Below are positions 26,408 to 34,446 of a stretch of DNA of 64,000 bases, piece after piece. The first letter of the stretch is position 1; each line of letters begins with the position of its first letter. The notes beneath the pieces were generated by a model. That model had not been told where the DNA came from and did not search any database. It saw only the letters and a list, made by a program, of their open reading frames with translations. A program made the position numbers and the translations under genes. This DNA is from Microvirga sp. TS319 (GTDB lineage Bacteria > Pseudomonadota > Alphaproteobacteria > Rhizobiales > Beijerinckiaceae), in assembly GCF_041276405.1 (NCBI RefSeq), contig NZ_JBGGGT010000001.1, positions 107,501 through 171,500 of the forward strand. Direction: 5' to 3'.

Positions 26408-28579
26408 ATGTCCGCACCAGACACGTCCGCCCTGATCGAGAACCGCAGCCTCGAGGAAAAATTCGATCCCGAGATGCGCTTCCGTCCCCTTCTGCCGGGA
26501 ACGGCCTGGCTCGTGGCGGGGCTCCTGCTCACGCTCTCGATGTTCCATTACTACACGGCGGGATTCGGCCTGCTGCGCGAGGCCACCCATCGCGGCATTC
26601 ACATGGCCTTCGTGCTGGGCCTCATCTTCCTCGTGTTCTCCGCCTTCAAGTCCAATCAGGACCGGATCGTCCCGTCGAGCCTGTGGCGGCCGGGCGGCAT
26701 CTCCCTCGTCGACTGGGGATTTGCCGTCGCGGTTGCGATCGCGAGCCTTTACGTTCCGTGGATTTTCAACGAGCTCGCCTTCCGGGTCGGCAACCCTTCC
26801 ACGACGGATGTCGTCATGGGAACGATCCTGATCGTGCTCCTGCTCGAAGCGACGCGCCGATCGGTCGGCTGGCCGCTCCCCGTCATCGGCATCGGCATGA
26901 TGCTCTATGCCTATTTCGGGCCGTCCATGCCCGGCATCCTGCAGCATCCCGGGGCGTCCTGGTCGAACATCGTCAACCACCTCTACCTCACGAGCCAGGG
27001 CATCTATGGCATCGCGCTTGGCGTGGTGGCGACCTATGTCTTCCATTACGTGCTCTTCGGCGTGCTGGCGACGCGCGTCGGGCTCGGCAAGCTCTTCATC
27101 GATCTCGCGACCTGTCTCGCGGGCCGCTATGCGGGTGGGCCCGCGAAGGTGTCGATCTTCGGATCGGCCCTGTTCGGCATGATCTCGGGTTCGTCCATCG
27201 CCAACACGGTGACGGTCGGCTCCCTGACGATTCCCGCCATGATCCGCGTCGGCTACAAGCGCCATTTCGCGGCGGCGGTCGAATCCGCGGCGTCGACGGG
27301 CGGGCAGATCACGCCGCCGATCATGGGCGCGGCCGCGTTCCTCATGGTCGAGTTCCTGAACGTCTCGTATCAGACAGTCATTCTCGCGGCGCTGGTTCCC
27401 GCCTGCATGCACTTCTTCGGCGTCTTCATGCAGGTGCATCTGGAGGCGAAGCGCGCGGGCCTGCGCGGGCTGCCGGCCGAGGAGCTTCCGAACGCCGCCA
27501 AGGTGATCCGCGAAGGCTGGCAGACGATCATGCCGCTCGCCGTTCTTCTGATGGTGCTGTTCTCGGGCTTCACGCCCTATCTCGCGGCGTTCTGGGGCAT
27601 CACCGCCTGCATCGTGGTCGGGGTGAGCCGCATTCCCGCCGTGACGCTGGGCTTCCTCGCGGCCGTCGCCGTCGGCATCGCTGCCGGGCTCCTGACCCAG
27701 ATCGCCTTCGTCCTGCCGCTGCTGCTCCTGGTCGTGGCGCTCCTGATCTACGCCTATGTCACAAGCGACGCCGGCAAGGCAAAGGTGATCGATCTCGTCG
27801 ACGCCTTCGTGGTCGGCGCCAAATACGCCATCGGCGTGGGCGCCGCGGCGGCCACGGTCGGCATCATCGTGGGCATCGTGACGCTCACCGGCGTGGGCTT
27901 CAAGATCTCCTTCATCGTGACGTCGTTCGCCGCCCAGATGGCCCAGACCATGAGCGAGATCCTGCCCGTGTGGTTCATGGACGTGAAGAGCATGACCCTG
28001 TTCTTCACGCTGCTGATGACGGCGGTCGTCTGCATCCTTCTCGGCTGCGGCGTTCCGACCACGGCGAACTACATCATCATGGTGACCGTGGCGGCTCCCG
28101 CTCTCGGCCTGCTCGGGGTGGTTCCGATCGTGGCGCATTTCTTCGTGTTCTATTACGGAGTGCTCGCCGACATCACGCCGCCCGTGGCGCTGGCGGCCTA
28201 TGCGGGCGCGAGCATGGCGGGGGCCGATCCGTTCAAGACCGGCAACACCGCGTTCCGCCTCGGCCTCGGCAAGGCGCTGGTGCCCTTCGTCTTCGTGTAC
28301 GGCCCGGCCATGCTGCTGGTGACGCCGGACTTCACCTGGGCGAGCTTCTTCCTGGTGACCGCAGGCGCCATGGCCGGCATCCTGTGCCTGTCGGCGGCGT
28401 TCGCCGGCTACGCACTGACGGAGATGCGGGCCTGGGAGCGCTGGCTTATCGGCATCGCGGCCCTGCCGATCATCGCGCCCGATCTGCGCACCACCCTGGT
28501 CGGCCTCGCGATCGCCTCCCCGGTCGTTGCGTCCCAGATTCTGAAGGTGCGCGCGCAGACGGTTTCCGCTCCGGCCTGA
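26408..28579 (+). CDS. TRAP transporter fused permease (DctQ-DctM type, 4TM+12TM)
   Basis: 723 residues, strongly hydrophobic throughout with about 17-18 membrane segments. The large subunit signature is visible near the centre: FGSALFGMISGSSIANTVTVGSLTIPAMIRVGYKRHFAAAVESAASTGGQITPPIMGAAAF, here only quoted in parts as GSSIANTVTVG and STGGQITPPIMGAAAF. A second repeat has GCGVPTTANYIIM. Fused permeases pair with TAXI binding proteins, as the gene before. Secondary sodium- or proton-driven uptake is the family role. Confidence 0.9.
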   Translation: MSAPDTSALIENRSLEEKFDPEMRFRPLLPGTAWLVAGLLLTLSMFHYYTAGFGLLREATHRGIHMAFVLGLIFLVFSAFKSNQDRIVPSSLWRPGGISLVDWGFAVAVAIASLYVPWIFNELAFRVGNPSTTDVVMGTILIVLLLEATRRSVGWPLPVIGIGMMLYAYFGPSMPGILQHPGASWSNIVNHLYLTSQGIYGIALGVVATYVFHYVLFGVLATRVGLGKLFIDLATCLAGRYAGGPAKVSIFGSALFGMISGSSIANTVTVGSLTIPAMIRVGYKRHFAAAVESAASTGGQITPPIMGAAAFLMVEFLNVSYQTVILAALVPACMHFFGVFMQVHLEAKRAGLRGLPAEELPNAAKVIREGWQTIMPLAVLLMVLFSGFTPYLAAFWGITACIVVGVSRIPAVTLGFLAAVAVGIAAGLLTQIAFVLPLLLLVVALLIYAYVTSDAGKAKVIDLVDAFVVGAKYAIGVGAAAATVGIIVGIVTLTGVGFKISFIVTSFAAQMAQTMSEILPVWFMDVKSMTLFFTLLMTAVVCILLGCGVPTTANYIIMVTVAAPALGLLGVVPIVAHFFVFYYGVLADITPPVALAAYAGASMAGADPFKTGNTAFRLGLGKALVPFVFVYGPAMLLVTPDFTWASFFLVTAGAMAGILCLSAAFAGYALTEMRAWERWLIGIAALPIIAPDLRTTLVGLAIASPVVASQILKVRAQTVSAPA

Positions 28580-28616
28580 CCGGAGTCGGCCGGATCCATT
28601 CCGGTTATCGCCTGTT

Positions 28617-28652
28617 GTCCCTGCGGGGCCTTCCAAGGGCCCCCGCAGGGAC
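28617..28652. terminator. Hairpin terminator after the TRAP operon
   Basis: GTCCCTGCGGGGCC, loop TTCCAAG, then GGCCCCCGCAGGGAC: a 14-bp stem with one bulged base, 37 bases after the permease stop. No T tract follows, so it is intrinsic-like but may need Rho or serve as an RNA-stabilising hairpin. Confidence 0.5.
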
Positions 28653-28657
28653 GTGCG

Positions 28658-29575
28658 ATGGAGTTGGTATCCGCCTTTCAGATCATTCGGGGGGAGGGCG
28701 AGCGCCCGGGCGCCTTCGCGGCGTTTCCCTATGACCGCGATCTCGTGCGCCGGTTTCGCGAGGCGTTCCCGCGGGCGCGCTGGCGCGGCGAGGAGCAGGG
28801 CTGGTTCGTGCCGGGCACCACGGCCGAGCAGCGGCTCAATGCCTGGATGGCCCAGGAACTCGCCGATCTCGACCGTCACGCGGACGCGAAGGGGCGCGAC
28901 GCCTATTTCTTCGAGCCCCTGGAAAGCCCGTATCTGAGCATCGGCGAGGACCTGAGAATCCGCACGCCCTACTCGCGGACGGTCGTCGAGACGCTGCGCT
29001 CCATTCCCTGGGCCTCCTGGAACCCGGAGGACAAGGTCTGGCACGTGCCGTTCCGCTCCTACGAGGCGCTGCGGCAGAAATGGTCCGTGATCGAGGAAGC
29101 GGCCCGGCGCAACGAGCCGGCCGCGAGGCAGCGGCGCCGCGAGGAGCAGAGGCAAGCCGGCGCGGCGCGGATCGACCCGGCTCAGGCGGAACGCCGCCGG
29201 AGGCGCTATCCGGTTCTGGGGGACGACCTCCCGCCCGTCGAAACGCCGCTCATGACGATTCCCTGGGGCGTCGTGGTGTTCGACGAGATCGATGATCATG
29301 TGATCGAGGAGGCGCTGGACGCGAACCTCTATCCGCACGCGGCGGCGGATCCGGGGCGCCATGTCTGGGCCCATTGGAGGATGCCTGCCCTGCAGGAGGT
29401 CTACCGGGCACGGCCCGCCCGGGACGCGGAAGAGCTCTCCCTGCGGGAGAGCCGAGGCTGGTGGCGGCCGAGCCGGGACGAGCTCCAGGAACGGGCCCGC
29501 CGGCTGCGCCAGAGCGAGCGAGCGCAGCGCGCCCGCCATGCGGGGCACAAGGATTTGCGAGGGGCTGGAGATTGA
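28658..29575 (+). CDS. Protein with two HARP-like repeats, function unknown
   Basis: 305 residues, ATG 28658 with GGGACGTGCG upstream. Two related segments have the spacing of HARP (SMARCAL1-type) domains: FPYDRDLVRRFREAFPRARW...GWFVPG (residues about 23-55) and YSRTVVETLRSIPWASWNPEDKVWHVPF (about 107-135). HARP domains bind fork or single-strand junction DNA in annealing helicases, but no helicase motifs are present here. A basic Arg-rich linker and C-terminus follow. It is close to ssb and other DNA-metabolism genes, which fits a DNA-binding role; this is inference. The product was not otherwise recognised. Confidence 0.5.
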   Translation: MELVSAFQIIRGEGERPGAFAAFPYDRDLVRRFREAFPRARWRGEEQGWFVPGTTAEQRLNAWMAQELADLDRHADAKGRDAYFFEPLESPYLSIGEDLRIRTPYSRTVVETLRSIPWASWNPEDKVWHVPFRSYEALRQKWSVIEEAARRNEPAARQRRREEQRQAGAARIDPAQAERRRRRYPVLGDDLPPVETPLMTIPWGVVVFDEIDDHVIEEALDANLYPHAAADPGRHVWAHWRMPALQEVYRARPARDAEELSLRESRGWWRPSRDELQERARRLRQSERAQRARHAGHKDLRGAGD

Positions 29576-29752
29576 AGGTCATAAGGGGAGGGGCGCGAGG
29601 ACGGATGACGCGGCGCCTCACGACACCCTCCGCCGTCATGGCCGGGACACGCCCGGCCATGACGAGAGAGCAGTGACGGGCCTGCGAGCAGCAGGCCGGT
29701 CCCGAAAGCGGGAGCGGCTTTTGACGTGCGGTGCTCTCTCCAGGCCGTCCGA

Positions 29753-30259
29753 TCAGAACGGAATGTCGTCGTCGAAATCGCTGCGGCGGGAGCTCGCGCC
29801 TGCCGGTTCGGGCCGGCGTTCCATGGGAGAGGAACGGCCGAAATCGCCACCGCGGCTGATCTGGCCCGGCTCCTCGTCGCCGTATTCCGACGACGCGCCG
29901 CCGCCCGAGCGCCCGTCCAGGATCGTCATCTCGCCGCGGAAGCGCTGCAGCACCACCTCGGTGGTGTACTTCTCCTGGCCCGACTGGTCGGTCCATTTGC
30001 GGGTCTGGAGCTGGCCTTCGATGTAAACCTTCGAGCCCTTCTTGAGATATTGCTCGGCCACCCGGCCCAGGTTCTCGTTGAAGATCACCACCGAGTGCCA
30101 CTCGGTCTTTTCCTTGCGCTCGCCCGTGGCCTTGTCCTTCCAGGTCTCCGAGGTGGCAATGCGCAGGTTCACCACCGGCTCGCCGTTGCTCAGCCGGCGC
30201 ACCTCCGGGTCGCGCCCCAGATTGCCCACCAATATCACCTTGTTCACGCTGCCTGCCAT
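29753..30259 (-). CDS. ssb: Single-stranded DNA-binding protein SSB
   Basis: 168 residues from ATG 30259, with CAGGAG upstream. OB-fold start [62 protein letters not shown], glycine/acidic linker and the acidic C-terminal tip DDDIPF that recruits repair partners. A LexA-type box is centred 87 bases before the start. SSB coats single strands in replication and recombination. The region around it is rich in DNA-processing genes. Confidence 0.96.
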   Translation of the reverse strand: MAGSVNKVILVGNLGRDPEVRRLSNGEPVVNLRIATSETWKDKATGERKEKTEWHSVVIFNENLGRVAEQYLKKGSKVYIEGQLQTRKWTDQSGQEKYTTEVVLQRFRGEMTILDGRSGGGASSEYGDEEPGQISRGGDFGRSSPMERRPEPAGASSRRSDFDDDIPF

Positions 30260-30338
30260 CGGGCACTCTCCTGTCCGTCTCTCCCGGACGCGGTCCGGGT
30301 CTGTTGCACTCTCCTGCCCATGAGGGGCATCACCTAAT

Positions 30339-30353
30339 GTTCTATCTTTGTTC
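30339..30353 (-). promoter_or_regulatory. LexA-type SOS box upstream of ssb
   Basis: GTTC-N7-GTTC direct repeat with the AT-rich spacer TATCTTT, the known alphaproteobacterial LexA box form. On the ssb strand it reads GAAC-N7-GAAC followed by ATTAGG. It sits 80 bases before the ssb ATG, so ssb is likely induced by DNA damage. Confidence 0.75.
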
Positions 30354-30569
30354 CAAACGAATTGCAAGGGCGAAGACGCGGGCGAGGGCGATCCGGGAGG
30401 GAATGGGCCGGCCCATGAGCGCAGCCGGCGACGCGTCCGAAGACCCACGTCGGAGGCATGGAGATCGGTATCCGATGGCGGTGACGAATGAGGCGGGCGA
30501 TCGCCGCCGTGCTCTTTCGTGGAACGGCGCGGATATGCATCGCCGGACGAAGCGAAAGCTCATGCGAAA

Positions 30570-30589
30570 CGAGCCGCGATGGCGGCTCG
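30570..30589 (-). terminator. Hairpin at end of left operon
   Basis: CGAGCCGC-GATG-GCGGCTCG, an 8-bp stem. Reading on the minus strand, it lies 21 bases after the stop of the 91-residue gene and is followed by GTTTCGC. Plausible intrinsic terminator. Confidence 0.4.
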
Positions 30590-30609
30590 CTGCTTGTGAG
30601 GATTGCGCG

Positions 30610-30885
30610 TTACTCGGCGGCCTGGAGATAGACCACCTTGGATTGCTCGCTCTGGATCTCGCGGAGGGTGCGGGCCATGTAGGTCAGCTGCTCGATGGCC
30701 TTGTCGAGATCGGCCTTCGTGCCTTGGCTGAGATCATAGGCCTGCCGACCGCGATAGAGGCGGTTGACCTGGCTTTCCATATCGACCGCGGCTTCGCGGA
30801 TGCGATGGACGAGATTGTCGGCGATGACGTTCGCGTTGCCGTCGACGACGCAGAAGCCGACATCGCTTGCACGGATCTTGGACAT
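30610..30885 (-). CDS. Small conserved-looking protein of unknown function (91 aa), left SOS operon
   Basis: 91 residues from ATG 30885 with AGAGG upstream. No recognised domain. The sequence is helix-rich and soluble: a short beta-like start (DVGFCVVDGNANVIADNLVHRI) and two amphipathic helices (REAAVDMESQVNRLYRGRQAYDL; KADLDKAIEQLTYMARTLREIQSEQS). It is third in the minus-strand operon from 31957, after the HhH gene (32-bp gap), and so shares the SOS-type promoter. Function cannot be proposed. Confidence 0.6.
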   Translation of the reverse strand: MSKIRASDVGFCVVDGNANVIADNLVHRIREAAVDMESQVNRLYRGRQAYDLSQGTKADLDKAIEQLTYMARTLREIQSEQSKVVYLQAAE

Positions 30886-30917
30886 GGGCTGAACCTCTTC
30901 TTGTTGTTGTTTCTTCT

Positions 30918-31331
30918 TCACGCAACGGCCTTGTCGCGCAGATCGCCGTAAAGGCCGAGGCGGCGCGCCAGGGAATGTTTCGTCACCGGCCCGATCCCGG
31001 GAAGCGTGCTCAGGAAACGCACCTTGTCCGGGCTCTCGGCGTAGTCGTGAAAAAGCCGGTCGCGGTCTTGCCAGATCCGGTCGATGGCGGCGGCCTTGGC
31101 CGGATGACGCAAGCCGACCCGGGCGGTCGATCCGCACGAGAGCGCACGCATGCAGCGCTCGAACGTGCGGCGGCCGGCGCCTGGCGTAACGCTCGCCCGG
31201 CAGATGGTGGCGATGACGCTTCTTGCAAATTCCTCCGCCGTTTCGGGCGCAGAGACATCGAGGTCCGACGCACCGCCGAACGCAGCGCTCCAACCGGAAA
31301 AGGATCTCTCATCGTGCCCTAGATCTGGCAT
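30918..31331 (-). CDS. Helix-hairpin-helix protein of unknown function
   Basis: 137 residues. The C-terminal part has a helix-hairpin-helix: KVRFLSTLPGIGPVTKHSLARRLG (PGIGPVT hairpin near residue 108-115), as in DNA glycosylases and ligases, but neither catalytic Lys/Asp nor Fe-S Cys follow. Residues 30-75 (SVIATICRASVTPGAGRRTFERCMRAL) are helical. The protein is short and lacks a catalytic domain, so it may be a DNA-binding accessory. It lies five bases after the preceding gene in the operon. I recall similar HhH proteins in rhizobial mobile elements, but only as a general likeness. Confidence 0.6.
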   Translation of the reverse strand: MPDLGHDERSFSGWSAAFGGASDLDVSAPETAEEFARSVIATICRASVTPGAGRRTFERCMRALSCGSTARVGLRHPAKAAAIDRIWQDRDRLFHDYAESPDKVRFLSTLPGIGPVTKHSLARRLGLYGDLRDKAVA

Positions 31332-31336
31332 TCACA

Positions 31337-31957
31337 TCACCGTAGGTTCCAGGCTGCCTGAAGCAATCGAACGAGTTTCGTTCCGGTCCTGCGGATTCGA
31401 TAAGGTGCCTGCCATGCGGGGGCCGGAACCCTTTCCATGGTGTAGCGTGCGGAACGGATACGCGTTGTCGTCGAAAAGGGGCGCGCGCCTGTCTGACCGC
31501 GCATGCGCCAGGTATCGTCGAGCTTGGTATCGTCAAGTTTGCGAAAACCCGTGTCTGCCAAGGAGTTTTCGAAAGAACCCGACTCCCAGAAGATGGGAAT
31601 TCGATCATCGTTTCGCAAGATCGGAGCCATCGCCGGAGCAGGAATTCGCGGCTCCCGAGCGACCTGCGGCCAAGCCGAGATTTCGTAGCGCGCGACCTTG
31701 AAGGTCTGCGCGAATTCCGGATCCGTCTCCACACGGTAGGCGGACGCCGCGCGCGAGAACGCCTCTGCGAAGGGCGTCATCGCGCACCATTGCTTTTCCG
31801 CCATGTGCAGCGGCCATGTCCACAGGCCGTCCTCGCGCCGCTGGCCGAGACTCTCGCGCTCGATGAAATAGCCGGTCGTCTTGTGCTCAAGACCATCCTC
31901 GCTCACGAGCCACTCTTGGTTCTCGAAGATCGGGCGAACGTCCGTCATGGCGGTCAT
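31337..31957 (-). CDS. Unknown protein, first gene of left SOS operon
   Basis: 206 residues (an ATG at 31948 is an alternative start). The sequence is rich in Trp (VRPIFENQEWLVSEDGLEHKTTGYFI; DGLWTWPLHMAEKQWCAMTPF; YEISAWPQVAREPRI) and ends with a basic region (RIRRTGTKLVRLLQAAWNLR). No domain recognised. It is directly downstream of a LexA-type box and begins a three-gene run. The compact Trp-rich first half suggests a folded domain, not disorder. Nothing shows catalytic residues. Confidence 0.6.
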   Translation of the reverse strand: MTAMTDVRPIFENQEWLVSEDGLEHKTTGYFIERESLGQRREDGLWTWPLHMAEKQWCAMTPFAEAFSRAASAYRVETDPEFAQTFKVARYEISAWPQVAREPRIPAPAMAPILRNDDRIPIFWESGSFENSLADTGFRKLDDTKLDDTWRMRGQTGARPFSTTTRIRSARYTMERVPAPAWQAPYRIRRTGTKLVRLLQAAWNLR

Positions 31958-32320
31958 ACCATCATCCTTCCGGCGCGGAGCCGCTGGGCTCCAGAGGAAC
32001 TTGGCTCCAGGGCATCCCGGGCCCCGGGGCGTCGCCCATGAATCACTGTCATCACTGAATCACGCTCATCACTCGCGGGAATCAGGTCCATGATTGATGC
32101 GCGAACAAAACAAGAACATAATGCCGGCCGGTAAGGTGTCAAGCAAAGTTCGTTGTCTTGGTCTGTAATCTTGGAGTAACCGATATTATGTGGAGGTCTG
32201 GACGGCAGGATTGAAGAGATGGTCCTTAATCCAGAGCGAAATAAGGCGAAGAAGTTGCGACGAAATATCGCCGTTCTAAACTGAAGCTAGACCACTCACC
32301 TGCAACGGAGCCAATCTTTC
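31958..32320. promoter_or_regulatory. Divergent intergenic region with SOS box between left and right operons
   Basis: 363 bp with both flanking operons pointing away, so it must hold both promoters. A LexA-type box (32103-32117) is near its left third. No ORF is supported; the DNA around 32180-32290 is AT-richer than the flanks. Confidence 0.65.
32103..32117 (+). promoter_or_regulatory. LexA-type SOS box, divergent promoter
   Basis: GAAC-AAAACAA-GAAC followed by ATAATG. This is the same GAAC-N7-GAAC direct repeat and the same A-rich spacer as the boxes at 36166 and 36360. It is 145 bases before the minus-strand gene and 203 bases before the plus-strand gene, so it can affect one or both. 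Confidence 0.72.
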
Positions 32321-32617
32321 ATGACGAGTCGGACACGCCTGGAATCGGACAGCCTCAGGCGTCTCGAAGACCTGCGCAAAACCTTCGACAAGCTCCGGGC
32401 GGAGCGCATCCGCGCGGAAGGTGAAGTCGAGCGACTGGCGCGCGACCTGGACGAGGCGAAGGCGCTCGCCAAGGCCGAGCTGGGCACCGACGACGAGGAT
32501 GAAATCCGCGGCCTCATCGAGACCGCCGCAGCGCAAAATGCGACGCTCGTCGAGGAGTTCGGCGCGGCACTCGGCGAAGTCGAGGCGCGTCTGCGCCAGC
32601 TCGGGGAAGAGCGCTGA
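32321..32617 (+). CDS. Small coiled-coil protein, first gene of right operon
   Basis: 98 residues, wholly helical with heptad repeats (RLEDLRKTFDKLRAERIRAEGEVERLARDLDEAKALAKAEL; ATLVEEFGAALGEVEARLRQLGEER). No other motif. Its stop TGA overlaps the ATG of the ATPase gene by one base (TGATG), so the products are probably made in fixed ratio. It may supply the missing coiled-coil arm of the permuted ATPase encoded next, since that protein has only a short coil before its signature domain. This is inference. The start has GGAG about 11 bases upstream. Confidence 0.72.
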   Translation: MTSRTRLESDSLRRLEDLRKTFDKLRAERIRAEGEVERLARDLDEAKALAKAELGTDDEDEIRGLIETAAAQNATLVEEFGAALGEVEARLRQLGEER

Positions 32618-34446
32618 TGGAGCGTTCCGCCGATCACGATCTGAGCCGCGCCGAGTCGTCCCTCGCGCGGCTGGAAGGCCGGCGCGATGCGATCGCGCTG
32701 CGCCTTGCGGAGCTGACGCGCGAGATTGAGCTCGCCAAGGGGCGCCTTGCGGTCAAGGACGAGGTGGAAGCCTTCATCGAGGCGGTGCACGGCAATGCCA
32801 GCCGCCGCAATCTCGCAGCCTTCGAGACCCTGCTCACGGCTCTCGTGCAGGAGGTGCTGCCGGGCGAGAAGCCCGTAGCGCTGGAGCTGTCGACGGAGCG
32901 GGGTCTCGCGTCCCTCGACATCTGCGTCCGCCGCCCGGACGGGACGCTCGAGGATGTGCTCGAGGACAATGGCGGCGCGCTCACCAATGTCGTCGGCATG
33001 GCGCTGCGGCTCATTGCCGTGGTGAAGGCCGATGTGGCGCGATTCCTCGCGCTCGACGAGGCCGATTGCTGGATCGCGCCCGACCGCGTGTCCTCGTTCT
33101 ACAAGGTTCTGGAGGACGGCGCGGCGCGTCTCGGCGTGCAGTGTTTCGCCGTGTCCCATCACGATCTGTCGCAGTTCTCCGGCACGTTTCATATCGCCCG
33201 CATCGCCGGAGAGCCGGTCGGCGGCGTGAGCGTGCAGTCGGCGGATTGCAGCGCGGCCTGGAACGATGGGCAGCCGGGCCTGCGCTTCATCCGCCTCGTC
33301 AATGTCCAGGCTTATCAGGATGCGACGCTTTCCTTGAGCCCTGGCGTGAACGCGCTGATCGGTCCGAACAACCGCGGCAAGTCCACCTTCATCCGCGCGT
33401 TGCGCGCCGTGTTCTACGGAGAAGCGCGCGACAGCCTCGTGCGTGCGGGCGCGAAATCCGCCATCGTCGAGATCGGCGTCGTGGGCAGGCGTCTGTTGCG
33501 CTTCACCCGTCAGCCGCGCCGTTCTCCGGTGAACGTCTGGTCCCTCCACGAGGCCGATGGATCGGTCGTGGAGGAGAAGGGCATGCGCTACGAGACCGGC
33601 GGGCGCAACGTGCCGGACTGGGTGGGCGATCTGATGCGCATCACCAAAGTGGAGGATCTCGACGTCCATGTCGCGCACCAGAAGTTCCCGGTGTTCCTGC
33701 TGGGCGAAAGCGCCTCGCGCCGCTCCGCCGTTCTCTCCATCGGGCAGGAAGCGAGCTATATCCGCGACATGCTGATGATCCATCGCGAGCGCTGCACCCG
33801 CGACAACGCCGTGGTCCGCAACGGCGAGCGGGAGCTCGTCGCGCTGCGGGAACGGTTCGAGAGCCTCGAAGAGATCGGCGCTTTGAAAACCCGGCTGAGC
33901 ACCCTTCGCGGCAAGGCGCAGGAGATCGCGTCCGCCTCGGAGGCCCTGAGGACCCGGCAGGATCACGCGGCCCGGCTCACAGGCCTGGTGCGGCAGCTCG
34001 ATGCCGCCCGGGCGCGTCTTTCGGCGACCGATGCTCTACCGCAGGCGGAGCGTGCCGCCGAGCTGGCGCGCCGGGTCGGGCAGGCGCGCGAGCGCGAGCG
34101 CATCGGCCGCCGGGTCCTCGAACTCGGCAGGGAGCTTTCCTCGGGCAGGCAGCGCCTTCATGCGCTTCGGTCGCTGCCCGACGCGGCGCCGGTTCTTGAA
34201 GACCCGTCGGGGGCGCAAGCCATGGCCAAGCGCATCGCCGATCTGCGGAGCGCCGCCCTGATCGCGAAAAGCCGCGTGGCGCAGATCGACGAGGGCCTGA
34301 CATCCGTCCAGGCCGAAATGGCGCGTTTCGTCGCGGAGACCGGCGGGCTTTGCCCGACCTGCGGATCGCCCGTGAGCGCGGAGAACCTCCTGGACCATCA
34401 CGCCCATTCCTCTCATTCCTCGCCGTCGGAGCGGCTGATCGCATGA
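32617..34446 (+). CDS. Circularly permuted SMC/Rad50 (SbcC)-like ATPase
   Basis: 609 residues in one open frame. Elements of a Rad50-type ATPase are all visible but in a swapped order: short N-terminal coil (1-45), signature-like DNGGALTNVVGMALR (117-131), Walker B RFLALDEADCW (142-152), H-loop AVSHHD (178-183), then a link (about 200-222) and IRLVNVQAYQDATLSL, Walker A IGPNNRGKST (248-257), a Q-loop candidate in VHVAHQKFPVFLLG (350-363), coiled coil (about 395-560) and a zinc-hook CPTC (579-582). Normally Walker A is N-terminal and the signature/Walker B C-terminal, with the hook in the middle. The head would be intact but the hook at the C-terminus. Overlaps the next gene by ATGA. DNA-end tethering with the phosphoesterase is inferred. 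Confidence 0.85.
   Translation: MERSADHDLSRAESSLARLEGRRDAIALRLAELTREIELAKGRLAVKDEVEAFIEAVHGNASRRNLAAFETLLTALVQEVLPGEKPVALELSTERGLASLDICVRRPDGTLEDVLEDNGGALTNVVGMALRLIAVVKADVARFLALDEADCWIAPDRVSSFYKVLEDGAARLGVQCFAVSHHDLSQFSGTFHIARIAGEPVGGVSVQSADCSAAWNDGQPGLRFIRLVNVQAYQDATLSLSPGVNALIGPNNRGKSTFIRALRAVFYGEARDSLVRAGAKSAIVEIGVVGRRLLRFTRQPRRSPVNVWSLHEADGSVVEEKGMRYETGGRNVPDWVGDLMRITKVEDLDVHVAHQKFPVFLLGESASRRSAVLSIGQEASYIRDMLMIHRERCTRDNAVVRNGERELVALRERFESLEEIGALKTRLSTLRGKAQEIASASEALRTRQDHAARLTGLVRQLDAARARLSATDALPQAERAAELARRVGQARERERIGRRVLELGRELSSGRQRLHALRSLPDAAPVLEDPSGAQAMAKRIADLRSAALIAKSRVAQIDEGLTSVQAEMARFVAETGGLCPTCGSPVSAENLLDHHAHSSHSSPSERLIA

Larger units (their letters stand above)
30260..30609. other. 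Intergenic region ssb / left SOS operon
   Basis: 350 bp. It holds the ssb promoter with a LexA-type box (30339-30353) and, at its other end, a hairpin (30570-30589) that probably terminates the minus-strand operon. Short open frames inside look like shadows. Confidence 0.55.

Noticed and set aside
26345..29548. Very long minus-strand open frame (1067 codons) across the TRAP permease and HARP-like genes
   Set aside because: Its product is Arg/Gly/Asp-rich with no domain. The plus-strand genes have clear family motifs, so this is a GC-bias shadow.
31369..31383. GAAC-N7-GTTC palindrome as a further LexA box
   Set aside because: It is an inverted, not direct, repeat, and lies inside a coding region, so it does not fit the alphaproteobacterial form.
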